This document shows, one piece after another, positions 1-7,536 of a DNA stretch of 64,000 nt. The translations under genes were made by a program, and so were the position numbers. Each line of letters opens with the position of its first letter. Within the stretch, counting starts at the first letter, position 1. The notes beneath the pieces are model-generated. The model did not search any database and had not been told where the DNA came from. It worked only from the letters and a program-made list of their open reading frames with translations. Source of the DNA: Paraburkholderia phenoliruptrix (lineage in GTDB: Bacteria; Pseudomonadota; Gammaproteobacteria; Burkholderiales; Burkholderiaceae); the NCBI RefSeq assembly GCF_019511605.1, contig NZ_JAEUAV010000006.1:62001-126000 (forward strand). Reading direction: 5' to 3'.

Positions 1-176
1 AAAGCACCACGGATGATCCTGTCCCACGCCACGGGGCCAACCTTCGGCAGGCCGGACAGGACGATACAGAGTGCGACACCTTCAACGATCAGGTACAGCG
101 CGACAAAGATCCAGACCGACGGCAGTTCCCTCGCCTCATATTCCGCAGGAAATCGCGGCTCCCAGTCAAAAGTCAT
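1..176 (-). CDS. Hypothetical membrane protein, 3' part cut by window edge
   Basis: Only the first 58 codons are visible. The start is an ATG at 176-174, with a GGAGG ribosome site at 181-185 that overlaps the end of the PAAR gene. The N-terminus begins MTFDWEPRFPAEYEARE and is followed by one hydrophobic segment at about residues 21-43, so the product is probably an inner-membrane protein. It is the last visible gene of the vgrG-PAAR island and is probably co-transcribed with it. Small membrane proteins in this position are often effector accessory or immunity proteins, but nothing in the visible part identifies a family. The function is unknown. Confidence 0.6.
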   Translation of the reverse strand, partial: MTFDWEPRFPAEYEARELPSVWIFVALYLIVEGVALCIVLSGLPKVGPVAWDRIIRGA

Positions 177-187
177 TTAACCTCCGG

Positions 188-478
188 TCACACTTCGACT
201 GTCCATTCACGCTGCGACGCGCGCAGCCGTGGTGGCGGACTGCACCTGCAGCGGCACAGATCGTCCTCCAGTGCGTGTTGCCTGCCGCCGAGGTCATCAC
301 CGACCAGCCGCGCACTATCCGGCTCGACCACACCAATGGAATTGCAGGCGGGACACTGAACGCGTGCGCCGAGGTAACTCATTTTCCGGTCATCGAGGCC
401 GATATCGTCCACTCCGTCGAGCACGACGCCATTCGCCGTGGTCCGGTCATGCTGGAATATGCAGGCGCGTTCTCGCAT
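188..478 (-). CDS. PAAR-domain protein, type VI secretion spike tip
   Basis: This 96-residue protein has the pattern of a small PAAR protein. It opens with a short strand and the stretch RTTANGVVLDG, followed by a YLGARVQCPACNSIG segment, and a cysteine pair (CRC) and SPPPRL lie near the C-terminus. The length is normal for a stand-alone PAAR protein of about 90-100 residues. In the family, PAAR proteins cap the VgrG trimer, bind a metal through conserved Cys/His residues and sharpen the spike. The gene begins one base after the stop of the upstream exported protein and is followed by a further membrane protein, so it belongs to the vgrG operon. It probably caps the VgrG of this island. The family call is by eye but fits the context well. 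Confidence 0.82.
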   Translation of the reverse strand: MRERACIFQHDRTTANGVVLDGVDDIGLDDRKMSYLGARVQCPACNSIGVVEPDSARLVGDDLGGRQHALEDDLCRCRCSPPPRLRASQREWTVEV

Positions 479-479
479 G

Positions 480-1922
480 TCAGGCTCCCACCCATTCCCA
501 GCTGGCCCGTCCGCCGGACTCTTTCAGGGTCGGCATGGTCTGTCCGCGCTGCACCGTGACGACGCCCGCGAAGTCGTACCGATAGTTGTTCTCCCATCCC
601 TGCCGCGTGCGGGGCAGCCAGCGGCCACTGCGCGGGCACACCGATCCTGGCTCGCAGAACTGCCGCGTCTCATCAATGAGATCGAAGGAATACTGCTTTA
701 CAGGTGTTGGCGCGCTGGCCTCCCACAACCACTGCACCGGGCCGTTGAGGCTCACGCCGTTGCCCCGCTCCATCAGCATTTGCACGGGTTCGGTGGTTGC
801 AACGGCCCCGGCCTTGAACGGCACGAGCTGCAGGCTGCGGTACGTGCTGTAGCCAGTGCGTACGGCGCGGTACAGGCCGTCCTCGGCAAATACCTCACCG
901 GGTTTCACCGGTCGGGACGACATGCTGGCACGATGCGTCGCCTCCCACTGCTCGCGCGCCTCGGGGGTCGAGGGGTAGTCATGGTCGATGGTTATACAGC
1001 TTCTAATTGGCCGGAAGTCAACCTGCGATGACAGACCCCAACCATAGCCCTCATACTCGATCCTCATGAAAACGGCACCGGATAGTTCATACTCGCCCTT
1101 CGTTATTCGATTATCGGGAATTGATTCCAATTTAAGAATTTTGCGTTCGCCTGGGTGCAAAGTAACAAGGCCCTCAGCAAAATCCCCTTTGTTAATTAAC
1201 CTTTTTCCTGCCAAACCAAATCCCCAATCATCGCGAGGCTGCATTTTTCCAAGTTCACTAAATGGAGCAACTCCAAGGTCCCCGCCCTGCGTATCGCCGG
1301 ACCACTGGTCCGGCGTCCTGAATTTGATCCATCTGTTTCCGGAGTTGATGAATTGCACCGATACGATATAATGGCCCTCCTTACGCTCAACACCGACCGT
1401 AGTGAAATCCAGTTTGATAATCTTTTTGCCATCGGTCCGCGCTTGCTCGGAAAGGCTGAAAGGGACGTCGAAAACTGGATGCCGAAAACGTTCCGGGATC
1501 AACCGCAGAGAACCTGACCTGCTCACAGCTTTGTCCCCTTCGAAACAAACAATAGTAAACGTCGCGGCGGGGTCATGCGCCTCGGGCCCACCGGTCTGAA
1601 TATCCTTGTCGCACAAGGTTTTCGCTACGTCTTTCAACGCTTGCACATCCTCTTTCTTTGGTTCAAGTTCAAAAACCCCGATACCCGTCTGTGTCTCATC
1701 ATTGATGGTGTCACCTTTCGCGAAGTAAAACTTGCCTTGCCCATCAAAAGTCATCTGTCGGGAGCCATACTGAAGGCCACCGGACCACGAAAGCGAGAAA
1801 GCACCGGGCTTCATCACAGTGTTCTCTGAATCTTTTGCCATTACGCGACCGCCCCAAATCAGCACATAAATAAGAAAATAAAAAAACGCCCGCAGCCTGC
1901 TCATGCGATTAGTTTTTGACAT
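480..1922 (-). CDS. Exported protein of unknown family, candidate immunity partner of the VgrG-linked peptidase
   Basis: The start chosen is the ATG at 1922, which has AAAGGGAAG about 11 bases upstream and gives 480 residues. A GTG at 1931 and an ATG at 1904 are alternatives. The N-terminus has a basic stretch then a hydrophobic segment (FFYFLIYVLIWGG), which looks like a signal anchor or signal peptide, so most of the protein should face the periplasm. I recognise no domain. Four Cys lie in the C-terminal half, including a CEPGSVC pair. The gene overlaps the end of the VgrG-peptidase frame by 14 bp and precedes the PAAR gene. A periplasmic protein directly after an effector domain is the usual place for an immunity protein, but an adaptor or second effector is equally possible. 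The bases at about 1050-1900 are visibly richer in A+T than the flanks, which suggests recent acquisition. Confidence 0.6.
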   Translation of the reverse strand: MSKTNRMSRLRAFFYFLIYVLIWGGRVMAKDSENTVMKPGAFSLSWSGGLQYGSRQMTFDGQGKFYFAKGDTINDETQTGIGVFELEPKKEDVQALKDVAKTLCDKDIQTGGPEAHDPAATFTIVCFEGDKAVSRSGSLRLIPERFRHPVFDVPFSLSEQARTDGKKIIKLDFTTVGVERKEGHYIVSVQFINSGNRWIKFRTPDQWSGDTQGGDLGVAPFSELGKMQPRDDWGFGLAGKRLINKGDFAEGLVTLHPGERKILKLESIPDNRITKGEYELSGAVFMRIEYEGYGWGLSSQVDFRPIRSCITIDHDYPSTPEAREQWEATHRASMSSRPVKPGEVFAEDGLYRAVRTGYSTYRSLQLVPFKAGAVATTEPVQMLMERGNGVSLNGPVQWLWEASAPTPVKQYSFDLIDETRQFCEPGSVCPRSGRWLPRTRQGWENNYRYDFAGVVTVQRGQTMPTLKESGGRASWEWVGA

Positions 1923-3756
1923 TGACGCCACTTCCCTTTCTTGTTGATTTTTCGCCGACCGTACCGGTATTAGATGTCGTCGCAGCAGGCGCGTGGTAGC
2001 CCACCCTCCACAACTTGTTCGTGTGAGCAGAAAACCATCTGCGAATATATTCGAGGTAGTATGGCGACGTGGTAGCTGTTGGGCGGAGGGCTCCTTGTCC
2101 CATCAGATTGGTTTTCGTTTCGATGACCCAAAACGTATTTTTGTTTTTGTTCGCATCAGCGAGCTGAAAATCTATATCCTTACCGTTCTGAATATAGATT
2201 GAATGCACAAAACCACCTTGCTCCCAATACTCATCCGGAAAGTTGAACAGATGTCCCGTCTCATGTGCTTTCGTTTGCGTAATTCTCTCGACGTATCGAC
2301 CATTCGACATCTGGTAATCTTTTTCAGGCCAATTGTAGGCGTCTGCGCGAGCAGTTGTCGGAAACAAATTGATCGTGATGTTTGGGTTCAGTGTGATAGC
2401 CTCCGACGCTCGTACTACATGAACGTCTGCACAAAATCTCACCGAAACCCGACAACCACAAGCACCTTCTTTTCGACACCCAGCAAGAATCAGATTGTAG
2501 TTCCCCTGATTTAGTGTCTTTTCAATTTCGTTTTTGTACGTGGAAGCATTAACTTCCTTGGGGTCGCGATCTACCAACATTAATCCTTGTTCAGGATAGG
2601 ACTTCTGCGAGTTAGCTCCGTTGTTGAACGTTTCATATTGGACGACAACGTAGTTATCGTCCTCGTCGCGAAGTGGTTGCCCCGTTGCACGATTCATCTT
2701 CACTAACAATCGTGGTACCAAGGCAGTAACGACCGTCGCTGTCAGCGTTTTGCTATTCGAATCGTAAGTAAACTTACACGTAGTCCGCGCGGTTCCGGAG
2801 CACATCACCGGCTGACCACCATCTTCCAGCCGCTCAGTCCTCATCCAGCCATATTTCTGGTAGGTCGGTGTCTCCCGCTCCATAGTGGCAAGCTCGGTGA
2901 AATCAGCCAGTTGCCAGCCGCACGAAGCAGGACTTAACAGCGGGATCGGGTCGGGCGCGACGCACTTTTGCTGCTCATTGTCCGGGTCATTGATTGTCAG
3001 CCCGCCATTGTTTGGTGCGTCTTCTTTCGCGTTTGGCTTCCCACCGAACAAGCCGTCAATAAACGAGGGCGGCACTGCTCCCGTATTCGCCAGCGACTCC
3101 CACTGCGAGGCGTCGGGTGCGGGCGCTGGCGGTGCTGGTCGCGGCACGAAGTGCGGGTTGGTGCGCCACACCTCGCACTGTGTCGTGTACGGCACAAACA
3201 CCGGAGCGAATGCCGCGCCGCCCAGGTCCATCTGCGCAGGTCCCGTCTTCTTCAGGCCGCTTGTCCTGAACACGGCACCACCGCGCGAGCCGAATTCGAT
3301 GCCGCCCGGCGTCATGCGCAGGTACGAGCCGCCCACATTCAGCACAATCTCCTTCGATGACTTCACCTGCAGCACGCCGTCCACCGTCTCCATCGTCATG
3401 TCGCCCTGCGAGGCGAGCTGCATGCGGCCACGCTGGGCCTGCGCAACGAAGTCCCCCGCAGCCGTGATGAGGCGCATGCCCTTCTGCGAGAACATCGACA
3501 GCAGGTCACCTGCTGCCACCGTAAAGCGCCTGAGCGTACTGAAATGCACGCCTTTCTTCGCACTGCCGATGATAGGGCCGTCTGCGGCCACCTGTACGCC
3601 GTCGCCCGAGGCGATAGCGACCGGCCCGGGACCACTCACCAGCACGCCAGGCTTTTTCATATCCTTCAGGCCGTCATGGATCGCCTGCTGCGCATCTGGA
3701 TCGGCGGACGATGCCGTGGACGCCTCCGCAGAACCAGCAAGTGACTTGACGAACAT
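1909..3756 (-). CDS. vgrG: VgrG C-terminal half: DUF2345 extension plus HExxH metallopeptidase domain
   Basis: This 615-residue frame is the direct in-frame continuation of the VgrG frame at 3757-5532. The only separation is a TAG codon, with ATG as the very next codon. Residues about 30-190 look like the DUF2345/Gp5 C-terminal repeat of VgrG (beta-helix-like stretches such as GVQVAADGPIIG and GDMTMETVDGVLQV). The rest is a separate domain with the zinc-protease motif HETGH at 498-502, DEY at 508-510 and a Met-containing NLMGQG at 550-555. This resembles HExxH-x(n)-D/E peptidases with a Met-turn-like segment. The domain is therefore a probable peptidase cargo of the type VI spike. No clear ribosome site precedes the ATG at 3756, so translation would need readthrough or reinitiation. 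The peptidase part has lower GC than the VgrG part. Confidence 0.75.
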   Translation of the reverse strand: MFVKSLAGSAEASTASSADPDAQQAIHDGLKDMKKPGVLVSGPGPVAIASGDGVQVAADGPIIGSAKKGVHFSTLRRFTVAAGDLLSMFSQKGMRLITAAGDFVAQAQRGRMQLASQGDMTMETVDGVLQVKSSKEIVLNVGGSYLRMTPGGIEFGSRGGAVFRTSGLKKTGPAQMDLGGAAFAPVFVPYTTQCEVWRTNPHFVPRPAPPAPAPDASQWESLANTGAVPPSFIDGLFGGKPNAKEDAPNNGGLTINDPDNEQQKCVAPDPIPLLSPASCGWQLADFTELATMERETPTYQKYGWMRTERLEDGGQPVMCSGTARTTCKFTYDSNSKTLTATVVTALVPRLLVKMNRATGQPLRDEDDNYVVVQYETFNNGANSQKSYPEQGLMLVDRDPKEVNASTYKNEIEKTLNQGNYNLILAGCRKEGACGCRVSVRFCADVHVVRASEAITLNPNITINLFPTTARADAYNWPEKDYQMSNGRYVERITQTKAHETGHLFNFPDEYWEQGGFVHSIYIQNGKDIDFQLADANKNKNTFWVIETKTNLMGQGALRPTATTSPYYLEYIRRWFSAHTNKLWRVGYHAPAATTSNTGTVGEKSTRKGSGVNVKN

Positions 3757-3759
3757 CTA
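3754..3759 (-). other. In-frame amber stop followed at once by ATG inside vgrG
   Basis: On the - strand the codons read GGT CAC TAG ATG TTC GTC, and all six belong to one reading frame shared by both VgrG halves. The TAG lies where an uninterrupted VgrG would cross from the needle region into DUF2345. It may be a nonsense mutation, a sequencing error, or a site of reinitiation. Confidence 0.9.
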
Positions 3760-5532
3760 GTGACCCGTCAGTTGCGCGTCCGTCTCGTCCATGGCGAGCA
3801 CCTTGCCGCCTGCGCCTGGCCCGTTATGCGCGGTCACCATCACGCCCGCGCCGCCCCGGCTAACCAGATGCCCTGACGTGCGCAGTTCCGCTCCCGCCCC
3901 CCTCGGCTGCAGATCGCCATCCGGTATGAAGCCCAGGTTCAGCTGCGAGCGGCCCGAGTGTTCGGTACTGAGTTCGATGCCTTCCTGCCCCTGCCAGTCA
4001 TCGAACCAGAGCTTGTTCCCCGAGCGCGTGCGTATCTCGCTGCGCGATATGCGCCTGCGCGAACTGTTGATAAGGTCCGGGTTCACGCTGTTTGGCAGGA
4101 ACGCCAGCGCGAACGGCTTGTTTGGGTTGCCTTCATAGAAGCCCGCCACACCGTGATCGCCATCCACGGGCGGCATGTTCAGCCCCGAGCGGCCCTTGCT
4201 GGCAAAGGGTTTGGCCATGCGTATGGGGATACTCTCGCCGCCCTTCGGCCAGTTGCCGAAGTCACAGTGAAAGCGCACGACGATCCGCCCTTCCGCGTCC
4301 AGATAGGGGTACGTGTATTTGTCCGGCGAAGTGACCGTAAAACCCAGCGTGTGGACACGCGGCCATCTAGACTCGTTTATCGGCAACCGGTAGGGCCGCC
4401 CCGCAGGGATCGCACGGAACTTGTTGTAGTAGTTCTGGTTACGCGCCCCCCGGTGTACCACCTTCCAGACGAACAGTCCTTCCTTGGTTTCGAACGCCGT
4501 GTTGTCGTCCATTGCGTCCAACTCGTCCGGCTTCACGATGCAGCCTGGCCGGATCGACGGCATGGTGGACTTGCCCCTGAAGACGACCTGCTGCGCCCGC
4601 GCCGCTTCGTGCCGCAACACCGCCTCGCGCTTCGCACCTTCTGTGTCCGCGTGCTGGGTGCCCCAGACCACGGGTGTGCCCATCATCGTGCCGGTTTCCT
4701 GTCCGGTTACGAACGGGTTGCGTGCACGCCCTTCCTCGCGAAGGACCGTCACCGCATTCTCCGGGTTGTAATCCGCCACGATGAACGACTCGGGCACTGT
4801 GCGCGTTCCAACCTCCAGCGAGAGGATCGTCTCGTTGAATGGAGTCAGCAGTCCCGTGGGAGGGCGATTCGGCAGTTCGATAGCCGGACGCGTATAGCCG
4901 TCGATGTCATCGGCAATCACCAGGACCTCGCCGTGCCTGCCTTCCTCCGTGAACCAGAACAGGCCCGCCTGCTCCATTTCAAGCTGGCAGTAGGCGAGGT
5001 CGCCCATGTTGTACTGGAAACGGAACGGATGCCTGGGATGCTTGCGCCGAAGGCGCTGCTCGATGTGCATCCACGGCCGTATGCCGTTACGTTCGATGAC
5101 CTCCTTGATGATTTCGGCCGATGTGCTGTTCTGGTACGTGGCACAGTTGCTGGGTCCGTCGAGCATGGCCAGGCGCTGCCGGATTTCAACGCGATAGCTG
5201 TAGCCGTCGGGTGAGCGCGAAACTGATCCAACACGCGAAACGAAGCCCTGGAATTTACGAACCGGTGCGGTTTCCTCGGTGTGGAACGCGAAGTCCGCCC
5301 ACTGTCCGAGAATATCCCTGCGCGACACCCGCTCCGGTGTGAAAACCTTTGCCGTGATCCTGTAGGGCTTGCACACTTGCTCCCGCACTTCCCATTCGAT
5401 TACCGATACCTCCGGCAGCGGCCGTTTTTCTTCTTCCTTTGATCCCCGGTCGTTCCGGTAACGACGGATCAGTGTGAGGTGCGCCGACTGCCGGCCCGTC
5501 AGATTCGTCTGAGGACGATCAGATTCCGCCAT
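3757..5532 (-). CDS. vgrG: VgrG N-terminal half: gp27/gp5-like spike, ended by an in-frame TAG
   Basis: The frame gives 591 residues from the ATG at 5532. The long N-terminal extension up to 5637 lacks family similarity and was not used. Residues about 30-390 match the VgrG gp27-like hub (for example FQGFVSRVGSVSRS and the EQAGLFWFTEEGRHGEVLVI segment). An OB-fold needle domain follows (AEGRIVVRFHCDFGNWPKGG), then the conserved segment with RSEIRTRSGNKLWFDD. A usual VgrG runs straight on into DUF2345, and here that domain is in the next frame after the TAG at 3757-3759. The protein forms the trimeric spike of a type VI secretion system, ejected with a PAAR tip. A single CAG-to-TAG change would explain the break. 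No tss structural genes are in the window, so this is an orphan vgrG island. Confidence 0.88.
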   Translation of the reverse strand: MAESDRPQTNLTGRQSAHLTLIRRYRNDRGSKEEEKRPLPEVSVIEWEVREQVCKPYRITAKVFTPERVSRRDILGQWADFAFHTEETAPVRKFQGFVSRVGSVSRSPDGYSYRVEIRQRLAMLDGPSNCATYQNSTSAEIIKEVIERNGIRPWMHIEQRLRRKHPRHPFRFQYNMGDLAYCQLEMEQAGLFWFTEEGRHGEVLVIADDIDGYTRPAIELPNRPPTGLLTPFNETILSLEVGTRTVPESFIVADYNPENAVTVLREEGRARNPFVTGQETGTMMGTPVVWGTQHADTEGAKREAVLRHEAARAQQVVFRGKSTMPSIRPGCIVKPDELDAMDDNTAFETKEGLFVWKVVHRGARNQNYYNKFRAIPAGRPYRLPINESRWPRVHTLGFTVTSPDKYTYPYLDAEGRIVVRFHCDFGNWPKGGESIPIRMAKPFASKGRSGLNMPPVDGDHGVAGFYEGNPNKPFALAFLPNSVNPDLINSSRRRISRSEIRTRSGNKLWFDDWQGQEGIELSTEHSGRSQLNLGFIPDGDLQPRGAGAELRTSGHLVSRGGAGVMVTAHNGPGAGGKVLAMDETDAQLTGH

Positions 5533-6236
5533 GGTTGCCTGCCTGTTTATTTTATGGATTCCTAAATTACAGGCCGGTAGTTCAGAATCGCTTCCGGCCC
5601 ATCTGTCACCAAATCCGAATCCCCGATGGTTCAGCAAGCTGGCGCGCGGCTCAATAGGACAAGTTCTAAAAAGAGCGTCGTTTTATGCGCGGTGAATGGC
5701 CTTCTGCAAAAGGTTCAGCAAGCATTGACGATAATCAATGAGGCTCCTGCTCACCGCCCGACAAATGATCCAGGCGTCAGCACATGACCAAGTCAGCGCC
5801 GACGTGTGTCATAGGTAGCAACAGACTGTGCCCAGGGCTGCTCGGACCGTGAGCAGCGACCATTGCAGCATGCCGACCGCCGCCGGCGAACCCCGGTGCG
5901 CATCCGCCTGAGCCAGGCGTTATTCACGGAATATGTCGAGGGGTCATCGCAGGGAACTCGCGATCTTTAGCAGGAACGAAAGAACCACCGTGCAGCCTGA
6001 GCGGGCGGCGGGCTCCGAACATGGAGTCCGCCGCCCGCATCGCGGTCGTTCAACGCGGTCGTTGTCAGCAACCGCACGGACAGAGAGTCTTCCGCCACGG
6101 CCCGCCCATCGAAAGCAAGCCGCGCAAAGGCGTAACGCGCACCGAACACGTCGGCACGCGGACTCAAAAGCTTATCTAGCTACCGCCACGCACGAGAGGC
6201 CACCCCGCCAACACCCCACCGCACGCTCCCACCAAC
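5533..6236. other. Non-coding stretch between the vgrG island and the catabolic operon
   Basis: This is about 700 bases with no convincing gene. The right part (5960-6236) is upstream of nothing on the + strand and downstream of the substrate-binding protein gene on the - strand. It should hold the end of that operon and, toward 5533, the promoter of vgrG. The only clear structure is the GC-rich inverted repeat at 6001-6038. Short open frames here have compositions typical of chance reading of GC-rich DNA. Confidence 0.6.
6001..6038. terminator. Strong GC-rich hairpin after the substrate-binding protein gene
   Basis: The arms 6001-6015 and 6024-6038 pair over 15 positions with one G-T wobble and leave an 8-base loop. 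No T-run follows on either strand, so this is a possible factor-assisted terminator or RNA-stabilising hairpin for the - strand operon, not a classical intrinsic terminator. Confidence 0.5.
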
Positions 6237-7445
6237 TCACTCCCCAGGCCGAAGTTTCTTCACTTCCGCGTCCGACGGCTGTACGCTCGCGCCGTCAATG
6301 TAGCGATACGAGGTCATCACGCCCTTGCCGTCCTTCAACCCCGTCACGCCGACATAAGCGCCCATGGTCGACTGATTGTCCTGCGCGCGATAGGTGATCG
6401 GCCCAAACGGCGTGTCGACGCTAAGGCCCTTGAACGCCGCCGCGAGCTTGTCGGTATCCGCGGAACCGGCCTTCCTGATGCCCGCCGCAATGGACATGAG
6501 CGCGGAGTAGCCGACCACGGAGCCAAGCCGCGGATAGTCGTGATACTTGGCCTGATAGGCATCCACAAACTTCTTGTTCGCAGCGGTGTCGATCGAATAC
6601 CACGGGTAGCCCGTCACGATCCAGCCAGTCGGCGCTTCGGCGCCGAGCGGATCGAGGTAGTCCGGCTCGCCGGTCAGCAGCGACACCACCGTGCGATCCT
6701 TGAAGAGGCCGCGCGTATTGCCCTCGCGCACGAACTTGCCGAGGTCGGCGCCGAACAGCACGTTGAAAATCGCGTCGGGCTTCGCATCGGCAATTGCCTG
6801 CGTGACCGCACCCGCATCCACGTTGCCAAGCGGCGTAGCCTGTTCCGCGACGAACTGCACGTCAGGCTGCGCGGCGCTCAGCAGCTTCTTGAAAGTGGCC
6901 ACCGCCGACTGGCCATACTCGTAGTTCGGATAGACGAGCGCCCAGCGCTTCTTCTTCAGCCTCGCGGCTTCGGGCACGAGCATCGCGACCTGCATGTACG
7001 TGGAAGGACGCAGACGGTACGTGTACTTGTTGCCGTCGGCCCAGACAATCTTGTCGGTCAGCGGTTCGGCGGCTAGGAAGAAGATCTTCTTCTGCTTCGC
7101 GAAGTCAGTGAGCGCAAGCCCGGTGTTCGACAGAAAGCCGCCGAACAGCAACTGCACCTGTTCGCGGGCAATCAGCTCCTGCGCGACGCGAATCGTGTCG
7201 CCGGGGTTGCCGTTGTCGTCGCGCGAAATGACTTCGAGCTTCTTGCCGAGCACGCCGCCCGCGCCGTTGATCTGTTCGAGCGCCAGATTCCAGCCGTTTT
7301 TGTAAGGCCCGAGAAAGGCCGGCTGCGCCTTGTAGCTGTTTATTTCCCCGATCTTGATGGTCTGCTGGGCGTTCGCGCCGAACGCAGCAAATGAAAAAAC
7401 CGTCGATAGCGTAAGGCGAGAGATCCATCCTGCGCGCGTGGTCAT
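6237..7445 (-). CDS. Periplasmic substrate-binding protein of a branched-chain-amino-acid-type ABC importer
   Basis: The start is the ATG at 7445, preceded by GGAGAA, and the product is 402 residues. Upstream in-frame codons lack a ribosome site. A signal peptide covers residues 1-26, ending ANA before QQTIKIGEIN. The mature part has the Peripla_BP_6 / LivK-like pattern: GPYKNGWNLALEQIN near the start of the mature protein, the ALVYPNYEYGQSAV stretch, and the FVDAYQAKYHDYPRLGS segment near the C-terminus. It captures the substrate in the periplasm for the LivHM/LivG/LivF-type importer at 12957-16419. That is an unusual arrangement, because the binding protein is the last gene of the operon, 91 bases after the hydroxylase gene and far from its permease. 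Context suggests an aromatic or heteroaromatic acid such as nicotinate as ligand. The ligand itself cannot be read from sequence. Confidence 0.88.
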   Translation of the reverse strand: MTTRAGWISRLTLSTVFSFAAFGANAQQTIKIGEINSYKAQPAFLGPYKNGWNLALEQINGAGGVLGKKLEVISRDDNGNPGDTIRVAQELIAREQVQLLFGGFLSNTGLALTDFAKQKKIFFLAAEPLTDKIVWADGNKYTYRLRPSTYMQVAMLVPEAARLKKKRWALVYPNYEYGQSAVATFKKLLSAAQPDVQFVAEQATPLGNVDAGAVTQAIADAKPDAIFNVLFGADLGKFVREGNTRGLFKDRTVVSLLTGEPDYLDPLGAEAPTGWIVTGYPWYSIDTAANKKFVDAYQAKYHDYPRLGSVVGYSALMSIAAGIRKAGSADTDKLAAAFKGLSVDTPFGPITYRAQDNQSTMGAYVGVTGLKDGKGVMTSYRYIDGASVQPSDAEVKKLRPGE

Positions 7446-7536
7446 GCGTTTCTCCGTATCAAATGGATTGCGGGAATGCGTTGGTTTTCTAGCGGCTTGT
7501 CTGCCCGGTTCATCGCTGCGCGCCTTCGTTCGCACC

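Noticed and set aside
5933..6397. Open frame of 154 codons on the + strand in the non-coding stretch
   Set aside because: Arg/His/Thr-rich with no recognisable fold, it crosses the GC hairpin and runs into the end of the binding-protein gene.
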